Shown: positions 1 through 4,933, counted from the first letter of the stretch. The stretch: 5,322 nt of DNA from an uncultured Clostridia bacterium (GCA_937919015.1 CALFPN010000100.1:1-5322), one strand, 5' to 3'. The notes: generated by a model from the sequence alone, not told the origin. Numbers and translations: made by a program.

Positions 1-21
1 ATTTAATTCTGCAAAAGTCTT

Positions 22-42
22 TTTTGTGCTGTCCGCACAAAA
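22..42. other. Short perfect stem-loop downstream of the DUF1835-like gene
   Basis: TTTTGTGC (22-29) and GCACAAAA (35-42) pair as 8 bp around a 5-base loop. It lies downstream of the minus-strand gene ending at 78. On neither strand is the 3' side followed by a T-run (on the minus strand it runs into A residues), so I do not call it an intrinsic terminator. It may be a processing or stability hairpin, or chance. Confidence 0.3.
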
Positions 43-77
43 TGGTTCGGTTCACATTTGCGTTTCGGGCTTTTTTG

Positions 78-623
78 TTATCTTCTGTTACGGTATGCGG
101 CGGGGGCAATATCCTTACGGAGAAAGCAGTCATAGAGGGCTTCGGAAGCACTGACCAGTTTTCCGTTCACCATTGCGCGAAAGGGGGTGTTTTCCAAGAG
201 TAGCTGCCGCCATTCCAATGCACAGCCCCTGCGGTAATTGCGAGGAATGGGATTTTCGCAGGAGAGGAAAAAAGACCATTCTTCCGGCGCAACTTCCTCC
301 CATTTCTCCCAGACGATGACATCGCCGTTATCACATTCGAAATATGGGGGCAATGTTATGCCGTGGATCTGAATACCTTCCAGATCTTCCAGTTCGTGCA
401 TCAGCCAGAAGAATCCGCTCATTTCATCGGGGTCATGGCTGTACCAGATGCGAAGGGGCTCTCCGTTTTCTGCCCGCAGGCGCAGTGCCGTCAGGTCTGG
501 ATAGGGTTTTTCCATCAGATTTCCTTTGCTTAGTGTCAGGTCAAAACAATATATGGTTTCTGCGGAAAGGCCTGCCTGCATCAGCATGCCGCCTGTGCCA
601 TATCCAAATACGATTTCCATCAT
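78..623 (-). CDS. DUF1835/DUF3658-like protein of unknown function
   Basis: A 181-residue soluble protein without signal peptide or membrane segment. The N-terminus (MMEIVFGYGTGG, then CFDLTLSKG near residue 30, then an IWYSHDPDE stretch near 60) resembles DUF1835. The C-terminal part (EWRQLLLENTPFRAMVNGKL, about 137-156, followed by a tract around YDCFLRKDI) resembles DUF3658. These domains often occur together in Firmicutes; no biochemical role is known to me. I start it at ATG 623, because AAGGAGGT (638-631) sits 7 bases upstream; the longer GTG reading from 632 begins inside that site. A second ATG at 620 is also possible. The family members I remember continue some 50-60 residues past the FLRKDI-like motif, whereas this one stops about 10 residues later, so it may be shortened at the C-terminus. 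It is divergent from spoIID. Family assignment is from remembered motifs only. Confidence 0.75.
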   Translation of the reverse strand: MMEIVFGYGTGGMLMQAGLSAETIYCFDLTLSKGNLMEKPYPDLTALRLRAENGEPLRIWYSHDPDEMSGFFWLMHELEDLEGIQIHGITLPPYFECDNGDVIVWEKWEEVAPEEWSFFLSCENPIPRNYRRGCALEWRQLLLENTPFRAMVNGKLVSASEALYDCFLRKDIAPAAYRNRR

Positions 624-643
624 CTGAACCACCTCCTTTTTTC

Positions 644-672
644 ATTCTAATTCATTTTGTACCGGAAGTCCA
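644..672 (-). promoter_or_regulatory. Candidate sigma-A promoter for the DUF1835-like gene
   Basis: On the minus strand, TGGACT (672-667, 4/6 to TTGACA) is followed after 17 bases by TAGAAT (649-644, 5/6 to TATAAT). Transcription would start near 637, at the upstream edge of the ribosome binding site, giving a very short leader. That is unusual and lowers confidence. Confidence 0.25.
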
Positions 673-680
673 CATATTCT
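652..680 (+). promoter_or_regulatory. Candidate sigma-E promoter for spoIID
   Basis: TCATTTT (652-658) matches the Bacillus sigma-E -35 consensus KMATATT at 6 of 7 positions. After 14 bases, CATATTCT (673-680) matches the -10 consensus CATACAHT at 6 of 8. In B. subtilis spoIID is a mother-cell sigma-E gene, so the match is in the expected place. The start site would fall near 686-688, leaving only about 12 leader bases before the ATG. The boxes interleave with the candidate minus-strand promoter. Confidence 0.4.
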
Positions 681-698
681 GAAAGGAAGGGAAGTGGC

Positions 699-1595
699 AT
701 GATGAAAAGGCTTCTTGGGCTTTTGTTTTTTTATATCCTTTTGGTGGTTCTCCTTCTGCCCCTTGCGGTGACCTTTCTTTGCGGCGGCTTCGGCAGGAAT
801 CTGCCGCAGGAGGCGAAGGTATTATATGGTACGGCTGATCTTGCCCCTCTGGAATCGGAACTGGAGGAATATGTGGTGGGGGTGGTGGCTGCGGAAATGC
901 CGGCGGCTTTCCCTGAGGAAGCCCTGAAAGCGCAGGCCGTTGCCGCCCGCACCTATCAAGTACGGCAGATGCAGGCGGCGGGGACGGATTCCGTTCTCTA
1001 TGATGTGGGACAGGCTTATATTACAACAAAGGAACAGAAAGAAAAATGGGGAGAAAACTATCCTTTTTATGGAGCAAAAATTCGCAAAGCGGTACGGGAA
1101 ACGGCAGGGGAGATCATGGTCTATGAAGGAGAGCCGATTTTAGCCGCTTTTCATGCCCAAAGCGCGGGAAAAACAGAAGATGCGGTGCAGGTATGGAACA
1201 GTGAAGTGCCTTATCTGAAAAGTGTGGACAGCAGCGAGGACAAACAAGCACCGCAGCATGAAACGATAGTGACCTTTTCGGCAGAAGAAGTGAAAGAAAA
1301 GCTGGGCAGTACAGAGATTTCTGTCCGTAGCCGTACCGATGCGGGCTATGTTTCAGAGCTGCAGGCGGGGGAAAGGATTTTTTCGGGGCGAGAAGTGCGG
1401 GAGGAACTGGGACTGCGGAGTGCAAGTTTTCAAATAGAGAAAAAAGACGGAGCATTCTGCTTTACCACCTACGGTTATGGGCATGGTGTGGGCATGAGCC
1501 AGTATGGGGCTTCTTTTCTGGCGGAGGAAGGAAAAACCTATCGGGAGATTCTGCGGCATTATTATTCCGGTGTGGAATTTCAAATGTTAGAATAA
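699..1595 (+). CDS. spoIID: Stage II sporulation protein D (SpoIID), septal peptidoglycan lytic transglycosylase
   Basis: A 298-residue membrane-anchored enzyme. SpoIID cleaves glycan strands to the substrate size used in engulfment, working with SpoIIM and SpoIIP in the mother-cell membrane. Residues about 4-28 form one hydrophobic anchor with basic residues before it. The core starts with EEYVVGVVAAEMP (57-68), where Glu66 aligns with the catalytic Glu of the family. ALKAQAVAARTY (75-86), the FHAQSAGKTEDA segment (151-162) and the C-terminal YGYGHGVGMSQYG (258-270) followed by HYYSGV are the other hallmarks. The length is near normal (B. subtilis about 340). I start at ATG 699, preceded by the purine-rich GGAAGGGAAG; reading further upstream would need a TTG at 657 with no ribosome site and would put charged residues before the anchor. 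An alternative ATG follows at 702. It is 44 bases upstream of spoIIQ on the same strand, an arrangement known in Clostridia. The H152 region lacks the cysteines I associate with the zinc site of C. difficile SpoIID. Confidence 0.95.
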   Translation: MMKRLLGLLFFYILLVVLLLPLAVTFLCGGFGRNLPQEAKVLYGTADLAPLESELEEYVVGVVAAEMPAAFPEEALKAQAVAARTYQVRQMQAAGTDSVLYDVGQAYITTKEQKEKWGENYPFYGAKIRKAVRETAGEIMVYEGEPILAAFHAQSAGKTEDAVQVWNSEVPYLKSVDSSEDKQAPQHETIVTFSAEEVKEKLGSTEISVRSRTDAGYVSELQAGERIFSGREVREELGLRSASFQIEKKDGAFCFTTYGYGHGVGMSQYGASFLAEEGKTYREILRHYYSGVEFQMLE

Positions 1596-1601
1596 AAATT
1601 T

Positions 1602-1629
1602 CCTCTGATGGCAACAATACCATCGGAGG
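1602..1629 (+). promoter_or_regulatory. Stem-loop sequestering the spoIIQ ribosome binding site
   Basis: CCTCTGATGG (1602-1611) pairs with CCATCGGAGG (1620-1629) over 10 bp, with one G-T wobble, closing an 8-base loop. The 3' arm contains the GGAGG (1625-1629) that is the only good ribosome binding site for spoIIQ, whose ATG is at 1640. No T-run follows, so it is not an intrinsic terminator. In the spoIID-spoIIQ read-through transcript it should occlude spoIIQ translation; a transcript starting inside or after the 5' arm would escape. That functional reading is inference. Confidence 0.6.
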
Positions 1630-1639
1630 TGCTTTAGAT

Positions 1640-2320
1640 ATGAAGAAAAACGAAAACAAAACTGCCAGAAGGATGCAGACCATCGCCATCTGCGGGTGCC
1701 TGTGTCTGGTGGCAGTCGGGGCAGGGGTCACCTATCGTGCCTTTGACCGCAGCCATCTGGAGGTAGTGGAACAGGACGCAGAACAGCCTGTTACAGCGGT
1801 AAAATCTCCCACCATTGAGATTGCGGCACTGGAAAGAAACAAGCAGAGCAATGATCCAGGGGAAGCCCCTGCAGCGGAAACGCCGACAAAGCAGCAGAGG
1901 GCAAAACCGACTTTTGCGTATCCACTGCAGGGGGAAGTGGTGCTGCCCTATAGTATCGACCACGCCATTTATGACCCGACACTGGAACAGTATCGTACAA
2001 ACGCATCCATCAGTCTTGCTGCCAAGCAGGGGACAGAGGTGAAAGCGGCGGCAGACGGTACCGTGCAGGCGGTAACGGAGGACACGGAAACAGGCAAGAC
2101 CATCGTGATCGCCCATGGAGACGGCTGGCTGACTACATACGGTCAGCTGGAGGATACCGTAAAAGTGAAGGAAGGCGAAAAAGTCACACAGGGACAGAAA
2201 ATCGGTGCTGTGGATACCCCCACAAAATACGGAGCCGCTCTGGGCAGCCATCTGGAATTTGCCATGGAGCAGAACGGAGAACCGAAAGACCCTGTGAAAC
2301 ATCTGCAAAAAGCAGAATGA
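1640..2320 (+). CDS. spoIIQ: SpoIIQ-like forespore protein with degenerate LytM (M23) domain
   Basis: A 226-residue protein with a short basic cytoplasmic tail, one membrane anchor (about 13-33), a low-complexity linker (about 45-90) and a LytM/M23 peptidase fold (about 93-222). SpoIIQ is made in the forespore and binds mother-cell SpoIIIAH across the septum, forming the channel needed for engulfment and late forespore gene expression. The domain is recognised by YPLQGEVVLPYS, AAKQGTEVKAAADGTV, IVIAHGDGWLTTYGQL and LGSHLEFAM. Canonical metal ligands look lost: the HxxxD site reads N121-A-S-I-S125, the usual His after the Tyr is Gln169, and the HxH site is H204-L-E206. It is therefore probably a binding rather than cutting domain. 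It follows spoIID by 44 bases and is closed by a terminator. In B. subtilis and C. difficile spoIIQ depends on sigma-F; I saw no convincing sigma-F promoter upstream. The alternative is a generic M23-family protein. Confidence 0.85.
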   Translation: MKKNENKTARRMQTIAICGCLCLVAVGAGVTYRAFDRSHLEVVEQDAEQPVTAVKSPTIEIAALERNKQSNDPGEAPAAETPTKQQRAKPTFAYPLQGEVVLPYSIDHAIYDPTLEQYRTNASISLAAKQGTEVKAAADGTVQAVTEDTETGKTIVIAHGDGWLTTYGQLEDTVKVKEGEKVTQGQKIGAVDTPTKYGAALGSHLEFAMEQNGEPKDPVKHLQKAE

Positions 2321-2331
2321 TCGTTTATGGG

Positions 2332-2359
2332 AAGAAGCCCTCGTTTGGGCTTCTTTTTT
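2332..2359 (+). terminator. Intrinsic terminator after spoIIQ
   Basis: AAGAAGCCC (2332-2340) pairs with GGGCTTCTT (2347-2355) around a 6-base loop, running into TTTTTT (2354-2359). It begins 12 bases after the spoIIQ stop codon and separates the sporulation genes from the macro-domain gene. Confidence 0.9.
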
Positions 2360-2411
2360 CATAAATCTGGAAACCCTGCCGGAGATTCACAGTATTTTTG
2401 CGAAAAATCGC

Positions 2412-2440
2412 TTTACGAATCTGCGGAAAACGGATAAAAT
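2412..2440 (+). promoter_or_regulatory. Sigma-A-type promoter of the macro-domain gene
   Basis: TTTACG (2412-2417, 4/6 to TTGACA) and TAAAAT (2435-2440, 5/6 to TATAAT) are separated by exactly 17 bases. They lie after the spoIIQ terminator and about 40 bases before the ATG at 2483. This is the best promoter candidate in the window and supports an independent transcription unit. Confidence 0.6.
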
Positions 2441-2482
2441 GAAGGGACAAGGGTAATCATATTTAGACAAGGGGGAAGCAAT

Positions 2483-2998
2483 ATGAAACGTTTGTCTATC
2501 GTAAAAGGTGATATTGTAAAAGCAAAAACAGATGCGATCGTCAATGCGGCCAACACGTCCCTGCTGGGCGGCGGCGGTGTGGATGGTGCCATCCATCGTG
2601 CGGCGGGTCCGGAACTGTTGGCGGAATGTGAAACACTTCATGGCTGCCATACCGGCGAAGCAAAAATCACAAAGGGGTATAAGCTGAAAGCAAAATATGT
2701 CATCCATACGCCCGGCCCCATCTGGCGCGGCGGGAAATGGGGAGAAGAGGAACTGCTGGCCAACTGTTATAAAAACTGTCTGGCTTTGGCAAAGGAAAAT
2801 GGGGTAAAAACCATCGCCTTCCCTTCCATCAGCACCGGTGTATATCGTTTCCCTGTGGATCAGGCGGCAAAAATCGCTGTCAGAGAGATCCTGCATTTCT
2901 TAGATCATGATGATTTCATCGAACAGGTGACTATCGTTTGTTTTGATGAAAAAACAAAAGCATACTATATGGATGCGCTGGCAGAACTACAGGCGTAA
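2483..2998 (+). CDS. Macro-domain protein, probable ADP-ribosyl/O-acetyl-ADP-ribose hydrolase
   Basis: A 171-residue single-domain cytosolic protein filling the normal length of the MacroD/YmdB class. Hallmarks in order are GDI with Asp10 (adenine contact), DAIVNAAN (17-24, the catalytic-site Asn), GGGGVDGAIHRAAG (29-42, the phosphate and ribose loop), VIHTPGPIW (73-81) and FPSISTGVYRFP (113-124, the second phosphate loop). Such enzymes release acetate from O-acetyl-ADP-ribose made by sirtuins, or remove ADP-ribose from acidic side chains. The intact motifs suggest an active enzyme; the exact substrate cannot be read from sequence. The start is supported by AAGGGGG (2469-2475), 7 bases before the ATG. 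The gene stands alone, with its own promoter and terminator, and no sirtuin, ADP-ribosyltransferase or toxin gene lies next to it, so I see no sign of a toxin-antitoxin pair such as DarTG. Confidence 0.93.
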   Translation: MKRLSIVKGDIVKAKTDAIVNAANTSLLGGGGVDGAIHRAAGPELLAECETLHGCHTGEAKITKGYKLKAKYVIHTPGPIWRGGKWGEEELLANCYKNCLALAKENGVKTIAFPSISTGVYRFPVDQAAKIAVREILHFLDHDDFIEQVTIVCFDEKTKAYYMDALAELQA

Positions 2999-3017
2999 AA
3001 TCTTATGAAAAATAAGG

Positions 3018-3050
3018 AAACCTCGGATATAGCTGATCCGAGGTTTTTTT
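3018..3050 (+). terminator. Intrinsic terminator after the macro-domain gene
   Basis: AAACCTCGGAT (3018-3028) pairs perfectly with ATCCGAGGTTT (3036-3046) over 11 bp with a 7-base loop, followed by a T-run through 3050. It starts 20 bases after the stop codon. The A-run before the 5' arm means it could also work on transcripts from the other side. Confidence 0.93.
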
Positions 3051-3115
3051 CTGGAAAAAGACTTCCAAAATAATATTATGTAACCTTATGGACGTTCTGC
3101 AGAGAAACAGCCCTT

Positions 3116-3356
3116 TGTGGACAATGGGGAAAAACTGATCAATTTATCCACATGAAAAATGCCTGAAACCTAAGTTTTCCACAAAGTTATTCACATTATC
3201 CACAGTCTCTGTAGAAAGAATCTGTGGAAAAAAGAAGAACAAATGTATCTTTTGTGGAAATTTGAAAACCTTGAAAATCCGCCATTCTTTTTGGACAGAA
3301 GAATTTTCATTTGGAAATAAAAAGAGTTATGGAAACTAAACCTGAAATTTTCCACA
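3116..3356. other. Cluster of eight DnaA-box-like 9-mers
   Basis: Eight 9-mers fit TTNTNCACA or are one base away. Plus strand: TTATCCACA 3144-3152, TTTTCCACA 3175-3183, TTATTCACA 3187-3195, TTATCCACA 3196-3204, TTTTCCACA 3348-3356. Minus strand: TTGTCCACA 3124-3116, TTTTCCACA 3231-3223, ATTTCCACA 3261-3253. Two are perfect consensus boxes, and 3187-3195 abuts 3196-3204 with no gap, with 3175-3183 only 3 bases away. This density in about 240 non-coding bases is far above chance and resembles an origin or a DnaA-binding regulatory or titration cluster. No dnaA, dnaN or rpmH lies in the window, and genes on both sides mostly read the same way, with no sign of a switch in strand bias. Binding is inferred, not shown. 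Confidence 0.75.
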
Positions 3357-3460
3357 AACTTTTTTTCGGGTATTGACAGAGGAAAAATTTTTTTAAAAAA
3401 CCAAATATTTTTGCAAAAGAAAAAAGGGATTTGAAAAAATATGGAGAATTATAAGAGTAA
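3357..3460. other. AT-rich tract beside the DnaA-box cluster
   Basis: The stretch is strongly A/T, with A-runs and T-runs and few G or C residues, and begins directly after the last DnaA-like box. Its position and composition fit a DNA unwinding element if the cluster is an origin; otherwise it could be a bent upstream region of hpf. A TTGACA occurs at 3373-3378, but no good -10 box follows at 16-18 bases. I saw no clear repeated DnaA-trio motif. There is no gene between 2999 and 3570. Confidence 0.4.
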
Positions 3461-3464
3461 GCAG

Positions 3465-3493
3465 ACAGGAAATATCCTCCGCTGATTTTGAAT
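3465..3493 (+). promoter_or_regulatory. Weak sigma-H-like promoter candidate for hpf
   Basis: ACAGGAAAT (3465-3473) fits the B. subtilis sigma-H -35 consensus RNAGGAWWW fully. A GAAT core at 3490-3493 could be the -10, but the spacing is 1-2 bases too long and the bases flanking GAAT fit poorly. Sigma-H contributes to hpf (yvyD) transcription in B. subtilis, which is why it is listed. Transcription would start near 3500, inside the palindrome below. Confidence 0.25.
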
Positions 3494-3494
3494 C

Positions 3495-3513
3495 AAATCG
3501 GCAGTGCCGATTT
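3495..3513. promoter_or_regulatory. Perfect inverted repeat upstream of hpf
   Basis: AAATCGGCA and TGCCGATTT flank a central G, making a perfect 19-base symmetric site (or an 8-bp hairpin with an AGT loop). No T-run follows. It ends 57 bases before the hpf ATG. The symmetry suits a dimeric repressor operator; it could also be a leader hairpin. No regulator is recognised. Confidence 0.45.
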
Positions 3514-3527
3514 CGATATAGTTCACC

Positions 3528-3552
3528 GATCCTCCGAACAGAAGAGAGGATC
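3528..3552 (+). promoter_or_regulatory. Leader stem-loop immediately upstream of the hpf ribosome binding site
   Basis: GATCCTC (3528-3534) pairs with GAGGATC (3546-3552) over 7 bp with an 11-base loop. The stem ends 3 bases before AAGGGAG (3556-3562), the hpf ribosome binding site, which stays free. It could shape mRNA stability or translation; a role is inferred only from position. Confidence 0.35.
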
Positions 3553-3570
3553 ACGAAGGGAGTTGTTTTT

Positions 3571-4116
3571 ATGCGTTACAACATTATTGGTAAGAACATC
3601 GATGTATGGGACAAAACAAAAGAAATGGTTGAAAAGAAAATGGATCGTATTGCCAGACTGTTCCCTGAGGATACAGAAGCAACCATTACATTGAGTCTGG
3701 AAAAACTGGTTTCTACTGTTGAAGTAACCATTCCCATGAATAAAAGATATGTGCGTGCCGAAGTGCAGGATGCAGATATGACAGCTGCTATGGATAAAGC
3801 CGTTGACATTCTGGAAGGTCAGGTAGTACGTTACAAAAAACGCATGCGTACAAAAGTAAGAGCGGGTGCAGATGCTTACGCAGCAGAATATGCAGCAATT
3901 CTGGTTCCCGAAGAAGATCTGGATGACGAACCTATGGTTAAAATCGAAAAAGTAAAACATTTCGAAGTAAAACCCATGGACGCAGAAGAAGCAGTGATGG
4001 AAATGGAACTGGTAGGCCATAGCTTCTTCGTATTCCGCAATGGCGAAACAGATGAAGTGAACGTTGTTTATAAGAGAAAGAACGGCACATATGGTCTGAT
4101 CGAACCTGAATATTGA
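3571..4116 (+). CDS. hpf: Long-form ribosome hibernation promoting factor (HPF)
   Basis: A 181-residue protein, the usual size of the long HPF found in most Gram-positive bacteria. The N-terminal S30AE domain (about 1-96, from MRYNIIGKNIDV through RYKKRMRTK) binds the 30S subunit in the mRNA/tRNA channel and has the basic patch expected near residues 88-95. A linker (about 97-126) leads to the C-terminal dimerisation domain (127-181), seen in the KHFEVKPMDAEEAVMEMELV segment and SFFVFRNGETDEVNVVYKR. This domain joins two 70S ribosomes into the inactive 100S dimer in stationary phase or stress. The start is set by AAGGGAG (3556-3562), 8 bases before ATG 3571. Codon use is richer in A/T-ending codons (aaa, gaa, gca) than in the neighbouring genes, which may reflect high expression. 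The upstream region is unusually long and structured. In many Firmicutes secA and prfB follow hpf; here they do not. Confidence 0.96.
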   Translation: MRYNIIGKNIDVWDKTKEMVEKKMDRIARLFPEDTEATITLSLEKLVSTVEVTIPMNKRYVRAEVQDADMTAAMDKAVDILEGQVVRYKKRMRTKVRAGADAYAAEYAAILVPEEDLDDEPMVKIEKVKHFEVKPMDAEEAVMEMELVGHSFFVFRNGETDEVNVVYKRKNGTYGLIEPEY

Positions 4117-4146
4117 TTATAGCGGAGAAAAGTCTTACGGAAATAG

Positions 4147-4183
4147 CAATTTAGCGAGGTCGCTTGCGAAGTGAGATAAATTG
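4147..4183. repeat. Small imperfect inverted repeat between hpf and the HD gene
   Basis: CAATTTA (4147-4153) and TAAATTG (4177-4183) form perfect 7-base inverted ends around a GC-richer core that itself contains GCGA/TCGC/GCGA elements able to pair in alternative ways. AGCAATTT recurs directly at 4145-4152 and 4194-4201. It could be a small dispersed palindromic element or part of the 3' untranslated region of hpf. No open reading frame covers it. Confidence 0.4.
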
Positions 4184-4213
4184 ATATGATGTAAGCAATT
4201 TGCGCAGCAAACC

Positions 4214-4246
4214 AAGCCTTAGGCCGAAAGGTCTAAGGCTTCTTTT
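4214..4246 (+). terminator. Intrinsic terminator after hpf
   Basis: AAGCCTTAGGCC (4214-4225) pairs with GGTCTAAGGCTT (4230-4241), 12 bp with one G-T wobble, capped by a GAAA tetraloop (4226-4229) and followed by CTTTT. It ends the hpf transcript about 100 bases after the stop codon. The T-run is short. Confidence 0.85.
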
Positions 4247-4255
4247 AAAAATTGA

Positions 4256-4282
4256 GGGATGCAGAAGCGTCCCTTTTCTTTT
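4256..4282 (+). terminator. Second terminator-like hairpin in the leader of the HD gene
   Basis: GGGATGC (4256-4262) pairs with GCGTCCC (4267-4273), 7 bp with one wobble and an AGAA loop, followed by TTTTCTTTT (4274-4282). It ends 4 bases before the GGGAGG ribosome binding site. It may be a back-up terminator for hpf or an attenuator of the HD gene. The CCC of its 3' arm could instead pair with the GGG of the ribosome site. Confidence 0.5.
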
Positions 4283-4296
4283 CGCGGGAGGTTCTT

Positions 4297-4890
4297 ATGA
4301 ACAGAGAACGATTTGAAAAACAGCTGGCTTTCATTCTGGAAGCGGACAAGGAAAAAAATATCCTTCGCCAGACCCATCTTTCCGGCCACGGCAGGCAGGA
4401 AAATGATGCGGAGCACGCATGGCACATGGCCATGATGATCTACCTGCTGAAGGAATACGCCAATGCACCCATTGATCTGGCGAAAACCATGATGATGGCC
4501 CTCATCCATGATATTGTGGAGATTGATGCGGGGGATACCTATGCCTACGATGCGGCAGGAATGGAGACGCAGGCGGAGCGGGAACGGCTGGCGGCAGAGC
4601 GTATTTTCGGCCTGCTTCCCGATGACCAGAGAGAAGAACTGCGTGGGCTGTTTGAAGAATTTGAAGCAGGGGAAACGGCGGAAGCGAAATTTGCCCGTAC
4701 CATGGATAATCTGCAGCCCCTGATGCTGAATGATTCCAATGATGGCGGCGACTGGAAGGCCCATCAGGTAACAAGGACGCAGATCATGAAACGTCATGCC
4801 AGAAATCAGCTTGGCTCGGAAGTGATCGGGGCATATACAAAGGAATTGATCGAAGAAAATATCCGCAAAGGAAATATCCGGGATGAATAA
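4297..4890 (+). CDS. HD-domain phosphohydrolase, YfbR/HDDC2-like (probable 5'-deoxynucleotidase)
   Basis: A 197-residue soluble protein. The HD metal site is visible as His40 (DAEHAW, 37-42), His71-Asp72 (ALIHDIVEIDAGDT, 68-81) and a distal Asp137 (RTMDNLQ). Glu75 and Asp80 fit the EIDAGDT signature of the YfbR/HDDC2 group. The GRQENDAEH stretch (32-40) corresponds to the R-x-E-[ND] segment before the first ligand. Characterised relatives hydrolyse deoxynucleoside 5'-monophosphates with a divalent metal, so a role in nucleotide salvage or pool clean-up is likely; the substrate is inferred. I start at ATG 4297, because GGGAGG (4286-4291) lies 5 bases before it; an earlier in-frame start at 4252 would run through the second hairpin and lacks a ribosome site. 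No clear promoter is seen between the hpf terminator and this gene, so read-through from hpf or an unseen promoter must drive it. It faces folT tail to tail. Confidence 0.88.
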   Translation: MNRERFEKQLAFILEADKEKNILRQTHLSGHGRQENDAEHAWHMAMMIYLLKEYANAPIDLAKTMMMALIHDIVEIDAGDTYAYDAAGMETQAERERLAAERIFGLLPDDQREELRGLFEEFEAGETAEAKFARTMDNLQPLMLNDSNDGGDWKAHQVTRTQIMKRHARNQLGSEVIGAYTKELIEENIRKGNIRDE

Positions 4891-4918
4891 AAAAGATGCT
4901 CGAAAGAGCATCTTTTTT
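4891..4918. terminator. Probably bidirectional terminator between the HD gene and folT
   Basis: AAAAGATGCTC (4891-4901) pairs with GAGCATCTTTT (4906-4916) around a GAAA loop, with T-runs in both orientations (TTTTTT at 4913-4918 on plus; the A-run at 4889-4894 reads as T on minus). It starts directly after the HD stop codon and lies about 60 bases beyond the folT stop, so it can serve both convergent genes. Confidence 0.9.
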
Positions 4919-4933
4919 CATTAAAGTTTAGGT

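Noticed and set aside
657..698. Upstream TTG start extending SpoIID by 14 residues
   Set aside because: No ribosome site precedes it, the added residues are charged and sit before the membrane anchor, and a good purine-rich site precedes the ATG at 699.
1634..2362. Long minus-strand open frame (242 codons) opposite spoIIQ
   Set aside because: It is a mirror of the spoIIQ coding frame, crosses the terminator, is rich in Cys/Phe/His as antisense frames are, and shows no family motif.
2483..2998. Macro-domain gene as an antitoxin of a DarTG-like toxin-antitoxin pair
   Set aside because: No ADP-ribosyltransferase-like gene is adjacent; the gene has its own promoter and terminator, and its motifs fit the common MacroD/YmdB housekeeping type.
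3373..3401. TTGACA at 3373 as the -35 box of an hpf promoter
   Set aside because: At 16-18 bases downstream there are only A-runs and AAAAAC, with no acceptable -10 box.
3441..3485. A 14-codon ATG reading frame upstream of hpf, as a possible leader peptide
   Set aside because: The nearest AGGG-like site is about 12 bases away, the peptide has no run of regulatory codons, and the AT-rich context makes such short frames common by chance.
3488..3694. A 68-codon plus-strand reading frame overlapping the start of hpf
   Set aside because: It starts in non-coding inverted-repeat sequence, lacks a ribosome site, and overlaps the clearly conserved hpf frame.
4164..4190. TTGCGA...TATGAT as a promoter for the HD gene
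   Set aside because: The spacing is only 15 bases, and any transcript would meet the strong terminator at 4214-4246 before reaching the gene.
4219..4911. Long minus-strand open frame (230 codons) opposite the HD gene
   Set aside because: It is antisense to a gene with intact HD motifs, spans terminators at both ends, and has no ribosome site or recognisable domain.
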